Source: Bordetella parapertussis (lineage in GTDB: Bacteria; Pseudomonadota; Gammaproteobacteria; Burkholderiales; SG8-41). From it: DNA of 52,296 bases. Both the position numbers and the translations under genes were made by a program. The DNA lies in assembly GCA_945885345.1 (NCBI GenBank), contig CAMCYP010000026.1, positions 1 to 52,296 of the forward strand, written 5' to 3'. Below are positions 7,833-15,942 of this stretch, piece after piece. The first letter of the stretch is position 1. Every line of letters begins with the position of its first letter. A model generated the notes under the pieces. That model saw only the letters and a program-made list of their open reading frames with translations, was not told the origin of the DNA and searched no databases.

Positions 7833-9299
7833 ATGGACTTTTTGTTCTCATCGGTCTGGCCCGTGCTGCATGGAGGTCTGGGCAACCTCGCCGCTTACCT
7901 CGCGGCGCATGTGCTGCTGTGCCTGCTGCCGGCTTTTTTTATCGCCGGCGCGATGGCGGCGCTGATCCCGACCGAGACCATCACGCGCTTCCTCGGCCGC
8001 AATTCGAGCAAGGCGGTGTCCTATCCGGCGGCCGCAGCGGCGGGTTCGCTGCTCGCCGTGTGTTCCTGCACCATCGTGCCGCTGTTCGCGGGCATCTACA
8101 AAAAGGGCGCGGGCCTGGGGCCGGCGATCACCTTCCTGTTTTTCGCGCCGGCGGCGAACATCCTGGCGCTGGTTTATACCGGCGGCATCATCGGCCCCGA
8201 TCTCGCTTTCGCCCGGCTGTTCCTGTCGCTGATCTTTGGCATCGGCATCGGCATGATCATGGCGATGGTGTTTCGCGCCGACGATGCCGCGCATGAAATC
8301 GAAGCCGACGGATTGTTCGCCCATCATGGCGGCGCCGGCGTGACGCAGGGCGCGCTGCTGTTGCTGTTGGCGTGGATCGTGCTGCTGCTGGCAGGAACGC
8401 TCAAGCTCGGTTTCCTGACCGGCGCCCACCTGCAATTCGACCTGCCGCTGACTGCCGCCGCGTCATGGCAGGGCACCCTGAATCAACTGGTGCCTTACGA
8501 TGCGAACAAGGGCGAGGAGGGCGTGTCGATCCAGGGCGTGGCACTGATCGCGCTGCTTGCCGCCATCGGCTGGAGCGCGTGGCGCGGCCTGGAAAACATC
8601 CAGGACGGCGCCAACCACTGGACCCGGGCGAGCCTGGCGCTGATTGCTGCAACGCTGCTGCTGGCCTCGCTTTCGGTGCAGGCCATGCCCGCCGGACTGC
8701 GTGTCGGGCTCACTGGCAAATTTTTCGGCGTCGCCGCCATGCTGGCAGCAGTGTACTGGATCGTCCGCAACCGCCTGGCAGCGGAAGCAGTTCGCGACTG
8801 GCTGTGGGAGTCCTGGCGCTTCGTGAAGCAGATTTTTCCATTGCTGGTGATCGGCGTGTTCGTCGTCGGCATGATCCGCGTGCTGATCCGCCCGGAATGG
8901 ATCGAGGCGCTGGCCGGCGCCAACACCGTGCTCGGCAACCTCGCCGGCGTCACCTTCGGTGTGTTCATGTATTTCCCGACGCTGGTCGAAGTGCCGATCG
9001 CACGCATGTTCCTCGACCTCGGCATGCACCGCGGGCCGCTGCTGGCGTACCTGATGGCCGACCCGGAGCTGTCGTTGCAGAGCATACTAATCATCGCCGC
9101 GATCATTGGCCGCAAAAAGGCCTGGACTTATGTCGGTCTGGTCGCGCTGTTCAGCGCCAGCGCCGGCATGACCTACGGCGCCTGGGTCGATGGCGTTTCG
9201 CTGTGGATGCTGGCCCTGGTGCTGGCGGGATTTGTCGCAGTACTGGCGATGCTGCTGATGGTCGCCGGCCGCAATGCAGCTTCAGTGAAAGGAGTCTGA
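7833..9299 (+). CDS. DUF318/ArsP_1-type permease (UPF0718 family)
   Basis: 488 residues from the ATG at 7833 (an in-frame TTG lies just before it). About ten hydrophobic segments are visible. Near residue 80 is 'LLAVCSCTIVPLFAGIYKKG', the CSC cysteine pair conserved in this permease family, and the second half repeats the theme with 'TFGVFMYFPTLVEVPIARMF'. Family members include ArsP, which exports organoarsenicals; many others are of unknown specificity. Two bases separate its stop from the ATG of a small CxxC thioredoxin-like gene, a pairing seen repeatedly for this family, so the two probably work together. Substrate: a thiol-reactive metalloid or metal is plausible, not shown. Confidence 0.85.
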   Translation: MDFLFSSVWPVLHGGLGNLAAYLAAHVLLCLLPAFFIAGAMAALIPTETITRFLGRNSSKAVSYPAAAAAGSLLAVCSCTIVPLFAGIYKKGAGLGPAITFLFFAPAANILALVYTGGIIGPDLAFARLFLSLIFGIGIGMIMAMVFRADDAAHEIEADGLFAHHGGAGVTQGALLLLLAWIVLLLAGTLKLGFLTGAHLQFDLPLTAAASWQGTLNQLVPYDANKGEEGVSIQGVALIALLAAIGWSAWRGLENIQDGANHWTRASLALIAATLLLASLSVQAMPAGLRVGLTGKFFGVAAMLAAVYWIVRNRLAAEAVRDWLWESWRFVKQIFPLLVIGVFVVGMIRVLIRPEWIEALAGANTVLGNLAGVTFGVFMYFPTLVEVPIARMFLDLGMHRGPLLAYLMADPELSLQSILIIAAIIGRKKAWTYVGLVALFSASAGMTYGAWVDGVSLWMLALVLAGFVAVLAMLLMVAGRNAASVKGV

Positions 9300-9301
9300 T
9301 C

Positions 9302-9544
9302 ATGATCACCATCAAGGTTCTCGGTTCCGGTTGCGCCAACTGCAAAAAACTGGAAGAAGTGGTGCGCACCGCCGCAGGCCTGGTGCAGGTCGAAGCGGAA
9401 ATCCTCAAGGTAACCGACATGCAGGAGATCATCGCCAGCGGCGTGCTCAAAACGCCGGGCCTGATGATCAACGGCAAACTGCTGTCATCGGGGCGCATTC
9501 CGGCGCCGGCAACGGTGGCTGACTGGATTCGCGCAGCTGCTTAG
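9302..9544 (+). CDS. Small thioredoxin-like redox protein (redox-active disulfide protein 2 family)
   Basis: 80 residues, ATG at 9302. It begins MITIKVLGSGCANCKKLEE with the CxxC pair Cys11/Cys14, and has 'VLKTPGLMINGKLLSSGRIP', the cis-proline region of a minimal thioredoxin fold (Pro preceding the substrate loop). No signal peptide, so it is cytoplasmic. It is smaller than thioredoxin (about 105 residues) and matches the small TIGR00412-type proteins found beside DUF318 permeases. It probably reduces the permease's cysteines or passes a thiol-bound substrate to it. Its stop codon lies inside the left arm of the inverted repeat at 9541-9636. Confidence 0.88.
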   Translation: MITIKVLGSGCANCKKLEEVVRTAAGLVQVEAEILKVTDMQEIIASGVLKTPGLMINGKLLSSGRIPAPATVADWIRAAA

Positions 9545-9636
9545 AGCGCGTAACAAAATGGCCGTTCGTGGTGATGCTGAGCCTGTCGATGCATCGAAAT
9601 GAACGGCGGTTATGTCCATTTTGTTGCGCGTTCTAA
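9541..9636. repeat. Long imperfect inverted repeat, REP-like hairpin
   Basis: The outer arms 9541-9561 and 9616-9636 are complementary at 19 of 21 positions. An inner pair CCGTTC (9562-9567) / GAACGG (9601-9606) and a perfect 12-base palindrome TCGATGCATCGA (9586-9597) sit inside. The interior text 'GATGCTGAGCCTGTCGA' resembles a dispersed intergenic repeat common in GC-rich proteobacteria. It starts within the stop codon of the thioredoxin-like gene and faces the end of the convergent ligase gene, so it may act as a two-way transcription barrier. No T-run directly follows the arms, although AT-rich sequence begins at 9637. Confidence 0.7.
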
Positions 9637-9719
9637 ATTTTCATTTAAAAATAAATATTTACAAAATACCTGGGCAGCGACGCCTTGATCTCCCGAGGTT
9701 GTCGCCGCCGGTTCATATT

Positions 9720-11228
9720 TCAGTTCTCCAGCAACTTCAGTCGCTGCACTTTGCCCGAAGGTCCCTTGGGTAGTTCAGTAACGAACTTGATGATCTTCGG
9801 CGACTTGTAAGGCCCGAGTTCCTGTTTTGAAAACGCCGTCAGCGTTTCCACCGAACATTCCACACCCGGTTTCAGGATCACGCAGGCCATGATCTCCTGG
9901 CCGTAGTTGGCGTCGGGGATGCCGACTGCCGCGGCTTCGAGTACGGCCGGGTGTTTCAGCAGCGCTTCGTCGATTTCGCGCGGCGCGATGTTTTCGCCAC
10001 CCTTGATGATCAGTTCCTTGATGCGGCCGGTGACAAAGACAAAACCGTCTTCGTCCATGTAACCGAGGTCGCCGCTGTGCAGCCAACCGTCGGGTTCCAG
10101 GGTCTTGGCGGTGTTTTCCGGATCCTTGTAATAAGCGGTCATCACGTTGTCGCCGCGCAGCATCAGTTCGCCGGGTGTGCCGCGCGGCTGTTCGCGACCG
10201 GTAGCGGGGTCGATGACCTTGGCTTCGTTGCCCCAGGCGGTGCCGGGGCTGCCGATTTTGCGTTTTGCCGGATCGTACGGATTGGTGAAGCAGGGCGCGT
10301 TGGTTTCGGTCATGCCGAAGGTTTCGATGATGCTGATATCGAATCTCTGTTCGAACGCACGGTGCAGTTCCGGCGGCAGCGGTGCCGAGGCCGAGCGGCA
10401 GAACTTGACGCGTGATGCGTCCAAGCTTTTTTCCTTGGGTGTCGGCGCATTCATCAGATAGGCGATGATGGTCGGCACCACGTTGATCCAGGTGCACTGG
10501 TAATTTGTTGCCAACTCCCAGTAGTTGCTGACGCTGAAGCGTTGCGGCATGACCACGCTGCCGCCGTGCACCAGCGGCGCCACCGTGGTCACGATCTGGC
10601 CGTTGATGTGGTACAGCGGCATTGCGCACAGCACGCGATCTTTCGCCGTCAGTTCATGCGCGGCGCTGGTGAATTCGCCGCCGGCGCAGACGCTGCGGTT
10701 GGACAACACGCAGCCCTTGGGTTTGCCGGTGGTGCCGGAGGTGTACATCAGCAGCGCGTCGTCGGTTTCGGTGACTTCCGGGAGTTTTACGTCAGGCAAT
10801 GCGGCCCGGTCAAAAATTTCCTGCGCGTCGGGATCGATCGCGATGACGGTGATTTCGCGGTTGATGCCGGCGAGTGCGGTTTTCAGCCGTTCGGCGAATT
10901 CCCCGCTGGTGAACACCACGCGGGTGTCGGAATGTTCCAGCACATAGGCGAGTTGCGAGGGCTGGGCCAGAAGGTTCAGCGGCGCGACCATGAAGCCGCC
11001 GTACATCACGCCGATCAGCAACCGCGCGGTCTGATAACTGTTGTGCAGCATCAGCGCGACCTTGTCGCTTTTGTTGATGCCCATGCCGAGCAGGAAGCGC
11101 GTGAGGTCCTGCGAATCGCGCTGCAGTTGCGCGTAATTCATGGTTGCGCCGGTTTCGGGCGCGATCAGCCAGGTGGCGGTAGGCTGTTCCGCAGCGCGAC
11201 GATCAACGTAATGACGGATGGTGCGCAT
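9720..11228 (-). CDS. AMP-forming acyl-CoA ligase, SauT-like (sulfoacetate-CoA ligase candidate)
   Basis: 502 residues. ANL-superfamily enzyme: P-loop-like TSGTTGKPKG (163-172), 'ETFGMTETNAPCF' (A5 region), 'GWLHSGDLGYMDEDG' (A7), 'GRIKELIIKGGENIAPREID' (A8 hinge) and the C-terminal 'PKGPSGKVQRLKLL' with the catalytic lysine. It makes an acyl-AMP and then an acyl-CoA. It is the last gene of the minus-strand block with TctCBA and a CoA-acylating aldehyde dehydrogenase. A ligase of this size next to that dehydrogenase is the arrangement of sauS-sauT, in which sulfoacetate is activated to sulfoacetyl-CoA and reduced to sulfoacetaldehyde. Other small carboxylates are possible. The 160-base gap upstream contains an inverted repeat. 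Confidence 0.8.
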   Translation of the reverse strand: MRTIRHYVDRRAAEQPTATWLIAPETGATMNYAQLQRDSQDLTRFLLGMGINKSDKVALMLHNSYQTARLLIGVMYGGFMVAPLNLLAQPSQLAYVLEHSDTRVVFTSGEFAERLKTALAGINREITVIAIDPDAQEIFDRAALPDVKLPEVTETDDALLMYTSGTTGKPKGCVLSNRSVCAGGEFTSAAHELTAKDRVLCAMPLYHINGQIVTTVAPLVHGGSVVMPQRFSVSNYWELATNYQCTWINVVPTIIAYLMNAPTPKEKSLDASRVKFCRSASAPLPPELHRAFEQRFDISIIETFGMTETNAPCFTNPYDPAKRKIGSPGTAWGNEAKVIDPATGREQPRGTPGELMLRGDNVMTAYYKDPENTAKTLEPDGWLHSGDLGYMDEDGFVFVTGRIKELIIKGGENIAPREIDEALLKHPAVLEAAAVGIPDANYGQEIMACVILKPGVECSVETLTAFSKQELGPYKSPKIIKFVTELPKGPSGKVQRLKLLEN

Positions 11229-11264
11229 AAAGGCTTTTTACCGCCAAGACGAGAAAAGCTTTTA

Positions 11265-11379
11265 ACCGCCAAGACGCCAAGAACGCCAAGAAAAACAAAA
11301 TCGGAACAAAAACCTTGAGGACTTTCATATTTTGCTTTTCGTTTAAAGGTTCTCTTGGCGTTCTTGGCGTCTTGGCGGT
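11265..11379. repeat. Inverted repeat of CGCCAAGA-type units
   Basis: The arms 11265-11291 and 11353-11379 are perfect 27-base reverse complements separated by 61 bases. Each arm is itself built of short units (CGCCAAGACGCCAAGAACGCCAAG pattern, units of about 8-9 bases). A further partial copy of the arm's start, ACCGCCAAGACG, is at 11240-11251. Repeats of this kind occur in many bacterial genomes between genes and have no agreed function. It sits between the dehydrogenase and ligase genes of one operon and could fold into a long mRNA stem that lowers ligase expression or protects the upstream message. Confidence 0.8.
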
Positions 11380-11388
11380 AAATGGGTT

Positions 11389-12813
11389 TCAGGCCCCGTA
11401 TTTTTTACGGTAGTCGCCAAAGATATCGTCCACCGACGGTTCACGCGGCGGGATTACGCGCACGATGCGCGTGGTGTTCATGAAGTGGCTGTAGTTGAGG
11501 TTTTCCGAAAAACTGTTGCCGCCCCAGGTGCCGCAGCCCATGGTCAGCGAAAATGGCAGGCCGTTGTCGAAGCTGCCGCCGTTGGCGATGGCGTGGGCCT
11601 GGTTGACGATCACCCGGCACACCGTCATCTCAACTCCAAGCCTTTGAATTTGTTCATTATTTTTTGTGTGTATGCCGCAGGAGTGGCCGTCGCCCTGATA
11701 GTCGTAGATGGCGCGCAGCGTTTTGAAGGCATGGTCGAAATCGCGCGCTTTGTAGAGCGTCATCACCGGCGAAAGTTTTTCGCCGGAGAAGGGGGCGGCC
11801 TTTCCGGTATTTTCTTCCTCAACCATCAGGCATTTCGCGTTGACGAGTTCGGGACGCGTGAGTCCGGCCACGGCGCAGATTTTGGCGACGCTTTGCGCGG
11901 TGACCGCGGGGGACAGTTTGCCGCCGGGGAACATGGTTTTTTGCAGCGTCTCTTTTTCCGCCGCAGTCAGCGGTACGCCACCGACGGCGGTCAAGGCCTT
12001 GATCATGCGGTCATACACCGCGGCGTGGATGATTACGCTGTTTTCCGACGAGCAGCTGGTCGCGTTGTCGAAAATCTTCGAGCGCATGATTTTTTCGGCA
12101 GCATCGGTGAGATCAGCGCTTTCATCGACGATCACCGCAACATTGCCGGCGCCGACGCCCAGCGCGGGTGTGCCGCTGGAATAACCGGCACGCACATTGG
12201 CCTGCGATCCGGTGACGACCACCAGGTCGCACTGGCGCATCAGTTCCTGGCTCAATTCCTTGGTCACCGGTTGCGGCAGCGTCTGCACCAGGTCAGCCGG
12301 GGCGCCGATACGTGCGAATTCGGCATGGATGAATTCCAGCAGTTTCGCCGCCGTCGTACAGCCTTTGGGCGACGGCGACAGGATCACGGCATTTCCGCAT
12401 TTCAGCGCGTTGATGATGTTGTTGGCGGGTGTCGCGCCGGGATTGGTCGAAGGCACGACCGCGGCAACGACGCCGACCGGGCGCGCGATTTCGGTGATGC
12501 CCAGCTCCGGGTATTCGGCGAGTACACCGGTGGAAACGGCACCCTGCAGGTCGCGCAGCAGGCCGAGGGTCTTGCGGTGGTTTTTGTTGATCTTGTCGGC
12601 GACGTTGCCGAGGCCGGTATCGCGCACGGCGATTTCGGCGAGCATCCTGTTGCGGCCCGGTTCCATGATCGCCCAGCCGGCGGCGGTGACCAGTTCGTCG
12701 AGCTGCGCCTGCGAGTATTTTGCGATCGCGGCCTGCGCTTCTCTCGCGCGCGCGACCAGCGCAGCGATGGTTTGTGCGGCGGCGGATGCGGCCGGGGTTT
12801 CAACAGCGGACAT
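11389..12813 (-). CDS. CoA-acylating aldehyde dehydrogenase, SauS-like (sulfoacetaldehyde dehydrogenase candidate)
   Basis: 474 residues. Aldehyde dehydrogenase fold lacking the usual general-base glutamate motif, as in acylating members. The cofactor region has 'VVAAVVPSTNPGATPANNII' (112-131), and the catalytic Cys254 lies in DNATSCSSENS. 'QAHAIANGGSFDNGLPFSLT' and 'CGTWGGNSFSENLNYSHF' are typical of the AdhE/EutE/SauS group. The tail 'IPPREPSVDDIFGDYRKKYG' fits my recollection of sulfoacetaldehyde dehydrogenases (acylating). In this context it would reduce an acyl-CoA made by the neighbouring ligase to an aldehyde with NAD(P)H. It follows tctA by 18 bases. The alternative is plain acetaldehyde or propionaldehyde dehydrogenase. 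Confidence 0.82.
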   Translation of the reverse strand: MSAVETPAASAAAQTIAALVARAREAQAAIAKYSQAQLDELVTAAGWAIMEPGRNRMLAEIAVRDTGLGNVADKINKNHRKTLGLLRDLQGAVSTGVLAEYPELGITEIARPVGVVAAVVPSTNPGATPANNIINALKCGNAVILSPSPKGCTTAAKLLEFIHAEFARIGAPADLVQTLPQPVTKELSQELMRQCDLVVVTGSQANVRAGYSSGTPALGVGAGNVAVIVDESADLTDAAEKIMRSKIFDNATSCSSENSVIIHAAVYDRMIKALTAVGGVPLTAAEKETLQKTMFPGGKLSPAVTAQSVAKICAVAGLTRPELVNAKCLMVEEENTGKAAPFSGEKLSPVMTLYKARDFDHAFKTLRAIYDYQGDGHSCGIHTKNNEQIQRLGVEMTVCRVIVNQAHAIANGGSFDNGLPFSLTMGCGTWGGNSFSENLNYSHFMNTTRIVRVIPPREPSVDDIFGDYRKKYGA

Positions 12814-12831
12814 ACGGACTCCCTGACTGAA

Positions 12832-14331
12832 TTAGCTGCGCTTGCCCGCCTGCCGCAAATGGCGAATCAGCGGGTAGATCAGCGTGATTATAGCGACGCA
12901 CATGATTGCACTGGCGACGGGGCGGGTGAAGAACACCGTCCAGTCGTTGTTGAAACTGATCATGGTGGTCATGAAACTGGATTCGGCTAGCGGACCGAGG
13001 ATGATGCCCAGCACCATCGGTGTAATCGGAAAGCGGAAGCGCTCGAACAGGTAACCAACGATGCCGAACACCACCATCAGCCAGACGTCAGTCAGGCTGT
13101 TGCGTGCGGCGAAGGCGCCGAGCAGGCAGCACATCACCACGTAGGCCGAGACGATGACTTCCGGCAGGTCGAGCACCTTGACCATGAACTTGGTGGCGAA
13201 ATAACCGATTACGCACATCACCGCGATGCCGACGAATACCGAGGCAAACATTGCATAGATGATATGGCTGGACGTCTGGAACACCTGCGGGCCCGGTTGC
13301 AGGCCGTGCAGCAGGAAGGCGCCGAGGATGATTGCCGTGGCGCCGCTGCCGGGGATGCCCATGGTCACCAGAGGAATGATCGCGCCGCCGACGGATGCTG
13401 TTGCGGCGACCTGTGGTGCGACGATGCCTTCGGGGATGCCGGTACCCATCTTGTGCCTGTTCTTGCCGTACTGGTTTTCAATGCCGTAGGACAGAAACGA
13501 GGCAACGGTTGCGCCGGCACCTGGCACGATGCCGATCAGGATGCCCGCCAGCGCGCTACGGATGAACGTGGCTTTCATCGCCAGCACTTCGCCAAGGCCG
13601 GGGAGCCGGGTGCGGATGTCGCCGACCTTGTCCAGTTGCGGCGAGCGAAAACCCTGTTCCATGCGCATGAACACTTCACCCAGACCGTAGGCGCCGACCA
13701 TCACTACCAGGTAATCGATGCCGTCGGCGAGTATCGGGATGCCGAAGGTGAAACGGTGTGCGCCGTAGGTATCGTCAACGCCGACTGTGGCGAGCAGGAG
13801 CCCTGCGCAAAGGCTGATCAGCGCATTGGCCAGCGTACCCCCGCCCAGGGAGACGACGCTGACCAGACCGAAAAAGATGATCGAGAAATATTCCGGCGAC
13901 GAAAATGTCAGCGCGATTTTGGCCACCGGATGCGCCAGCAGCACCATCACCGTCGCTGCCACCATGCCGCCGAAAAATGCGGCAATCAGCGTCCAGCCCA
14001 GCGCTTTTGCGGCCTGGCCCTTGCGTGCCATCGGATAGCCGTCCCACAGCAGCGGCACGTCTATGGGCTCGCCCGGCACTCGGAACAGGATGGAAGTCCA
14101 TGCGCCGGCATAAGTGCCCGACACGTACATTGCAGTGAGCAGGATGATTGCGGGCGTAACGGCCATGCTGTAGGTGAACGGCAGTGCCAGTACCACGCCC
14201 ATCACCAGTGTCAGGCCGGGAAGCACGGCCACCAGCAGTCCAAGCACGATGCCGATGACCAAGAACAGCAGGTTTACCGGTTGCATGACCTGTAAAAAAC
14301 CCTGCGCCAGCAATATGAGTGTGTTGTCCAT
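12832..14331 (-). CDS. tctA: Tripartite tricarboxylate transporter large membrane subunit TctA
   Basis: 499 residues with about 10-12 membrane segments. The family signature 'GIVPGAGATVASFLSYGIE' (about 275-295) and the related 'MGIPGSGATAIILGAFLLHG' half are both present, as is the N-terminal 'LGLLVAVLPGLTLVMGVVLALP'. TctA forms the solute channel with TctB and takes substrate from a periplasmic TctC protein. Start and stop abut the neighbours (the tctB stop directly precedes its ATG). The substrate of TTT systems varies (citrate, tartrate, terephthalate, sulfonates); here the neighbours suggest the ligase/dehydrogenase substrate. Confidence 0.94.
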   Translation of the reverse strand: MDNTLILLAQGFLQVMQPVNLLFLVIGIVLGLLVAVLPGLTLVMGVVLALPFTYSMAVTPAIILLTAMYVSGTYAGAWTSILFRVPGEPIDVPLLWDGYPMARKGQAAKALGWTLIAAFFGGMVAATVMVLLAHPVAKIALTFSSPEYFSIIFFGLVSVVSLGGGTLANALISLCAGLLLATVGVDDTYGAHRFTFGIPILADGIDYLVVMVGAYGLGEVFMRMEQGFRSPQLDKVGDIRTRLPGLGEVLAMKATFIRSALAGILIGIVPGAGATVASFLSYGIENQYGKNRHKMGTGIPEGIVAPQVAATASVGGAIIPLVTMGIPGSGATAIILGAFLLHGLQPGPQVFQTSSHIIYAMFASVFVGIAVMCVIGYFATKFMVKVLDLPEVIVSAYVVMCCLLGAFAARNSLTDVWLMVVFGIVGYLFERFRFPITPMVLGIILGPLAESSFMTTMISFNNDWTVFFTRPVASAIMCVAIITLIYPLIRHLRQAGKRS

Positions 14332-14916
14332 TCAGCGGATGCCCATCAGCCGCATCAGCAGGATGGAAACCTGCGCAAAAGGATCGCTGCCGATGGGCAG
14401 TGACACGTAAACCAGTTTCATGAATATGAACATCAGCAGCAGTGCACCGCCGATGCTCAGTGCGGCAGTAATTTTTTTGTCGCGGTAGCCGCCGATGACC
14501 AGGAATGCCGCAAGGTAGGCAGAGGTGGTCAGGAAAAAACCGGTGGTGCCCACCAGTGCCACGTAACCCAGTGTGGCCGCCATACCGGAGAGCAGGCGCC
14601 ACGGATGGCTGGCGGTGGGCAGTTCAGCCGGCGGCAATTTTTCTCCGGGCGCGGCCTCAATGCCATGGGTAATATTTTCGAGTGCACCGCCAATATCCTG
14701 GCCAGGATGTTTGGTGAACACGATGCGCGCGATTTCGCAGGCGCAGACCAGGATCATCAGCCCGAGAATCAGTTTCGGCCAGGCATCCGGGCCGAGGACC
14801 CCGGCGCGGTGGTGGAAATCGAACTGCGTGGCGACGTAGAACAGGAGCAGCCCCACAGTGCTGACCAGCGCATAGGGCGCAAGCTGGCGCAGGCGTGCAT
14901 GGAACGGCATGGGCAT
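14332..14916 (-). CDS. tctB: Tripartite tricarboxylate transporter small membrane subunit TctB
   Basis: 194 residues from the ATG at 14916 (MPMPFHARLRQLAPYALVS); a longer reading to 14967 exists, and ATG 14910 is also possible. Four hydrophobic segments, with a loop of about 45 residues after the second. The C-terminal 'FMKLVYVSLPIGSDPF' is a common TctB ending. Small subunits diverge strongly, so the assignment rests on size, topology and position between tctA and tctC. Confidence 0.85.
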   Translation of the reverse strand: MPMPFHARLRQLAPYALVSTVGLLLFYVATQFDFHHRAGVLGPDAWPKLILGLMILVCACEIARIVFTKHPGQDIGGALENITHGIEAAPGEKLPPAELPTASHPWRLLSGMAATLGYVALVGTTGFFLTTSAYLAAFLVIGGYRDKKITAALSIGGALLLMFIFMKLVYVSLPIGSDPFAQVSILLMRLMGIR

Positions 14917-14982
14917 TGAGGGTCGTTGCTTATGCGGAACCCGCGTTGCCCCGCCGGAGCGGAGCAACGCGGTGCGGCGGCA

Positions 14983-15942
14983 TCAGTTTTTCGGCGCGTA
15001 TTTGCGCATGGCGTCGAGTTCGCCTTTCATGAACGCAGCGGCGGCAGCGGCGGGCACGAAGCTGTCGGCGTCGGCAAACTGCTCTTTCAGCCAGTTCTTG
15101 TAGTCATCGGTGCCGGCGACCTTGGCCAGCGCGTCGGATACTGCCTTGACGCGGGTTGCATCGGTGCCGGCCTTCATCAGCACGGCACGGAACTGGTTGA
15201 TGATGATGTCGTAGCCAAGTTCCTTGCCGGTGGGCACGTCCTTGAACGCCGGGAACCGCTTGTCGGCGAAAATCACCACCGGGCGCATCTGCTTGCCATC
15301 GAGGAAACTTTTTACGTCGCCCAGTTGTTCGTACACCAGATCGGCGTGGCCACCAAGTACCGAGGTGTAACGCTCAGCCGGCTTGGCGAAAGGCACAGAC
15401 TGCATTTTCAGGCCTTTGGCAGTGAAGTAGATGACATGCAGATCGTCGGCGCTGCCAAAACCGGTGACACCGACTTTCAGCGGCCGTTTTTTGGCTTCGG
15501 CCTCAACATCCTTCCAGGTTCTCAGAGGGCTGTTTTCGGCAACAAAAAAGGCCGAAGGTTGCTGGATCATGATCGCTGCGGGCGTGACATCGGCGAGTTT
15601 CCATTTGGTCGCGGCGTCCATCTGCAGCGCCATGGTGTCGGCAATGAATACCGAGATTGAGTAACCGTCACTGGGTGCGGTCAGCATCTTGACCAGACCG
15701 GTTTGCCCGGTTGCCCCGGCGACGTTGATCACCGGCAACGAAACGCCCAGCGCTTTTTCCAGGCCCGGCGCGATTTTTCGTGCGAGCTGGTCGGCGCCGC
15801 CGCCGGGTCCCCAGGGAACGACAAATTCAATCGGACGCGAAGGGTATTTTTCCTGAGCGATTGCCTGCGTGGTAACTGCAAGCGCGCCTGTCGTGGTGAT
15901 GCAGGCCGCGAGCAGAATTCTCTGTATCAAAGCGGTAGTCAT
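14983..15942 (-). CDS. tctC: Tripartite tricarboxylate transporter solute-binding protein TctC (Bug family)
   Basis: 319 residues, first gene of the catabolic operon. The signal peptide ends around TTQAIAQE. The mature start 'YPSRPIEFVVPWGPGGGADQ' is the classic Bug motif, whose main-chain groups hold a substrate carboxylate, and 'VINVAGATGQTGLVKM' forms the second carboxylate-binding loop. A strong SD (AAAGGAG) precedes the ATG. It delivers the substrate to TctAB. 'GFGSADDLHVI' and the long 'DVTPAAIMIQQPSAFFV' segment are less usual and may set the specificity. Confidence 0.93.
   Translation of the reverse strand: MTTALIQRILLAACITTTGALAVTTQAIAQEKYPSRPIEFVVPWGPGGGADQLARKIAPGLEKALGVSLPVINVAGATGQTGLVKMLTAPSDGYSISVFIADTMALQMDAATKWKLADVTPAAIMIQQPSAFFVAENSPLRTWKDVEAEAKKRPLKVGVTGFGSADDLHVIYFTAKGLKMQSVPFAKPAERYTSVLGGHADLVYEQLGDVKSFLDGKQMRPVVIFADKRFPAFKDVPTGKELGYDIIINQFRAVLMKAGTDATRVKAVSDALAKVAGTDDYKNWLKEQFADADSFVPAAAAAAFMKGELDAMRKYAPKN

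Noticed and set aside
11240..11379. Repeated CGCCAAGA units considered as a CRISPR array
   Set aside because: Units are only 8-9 bases, adjacent without spacers and arranged as one large inverted repeat; no cas genes are near.
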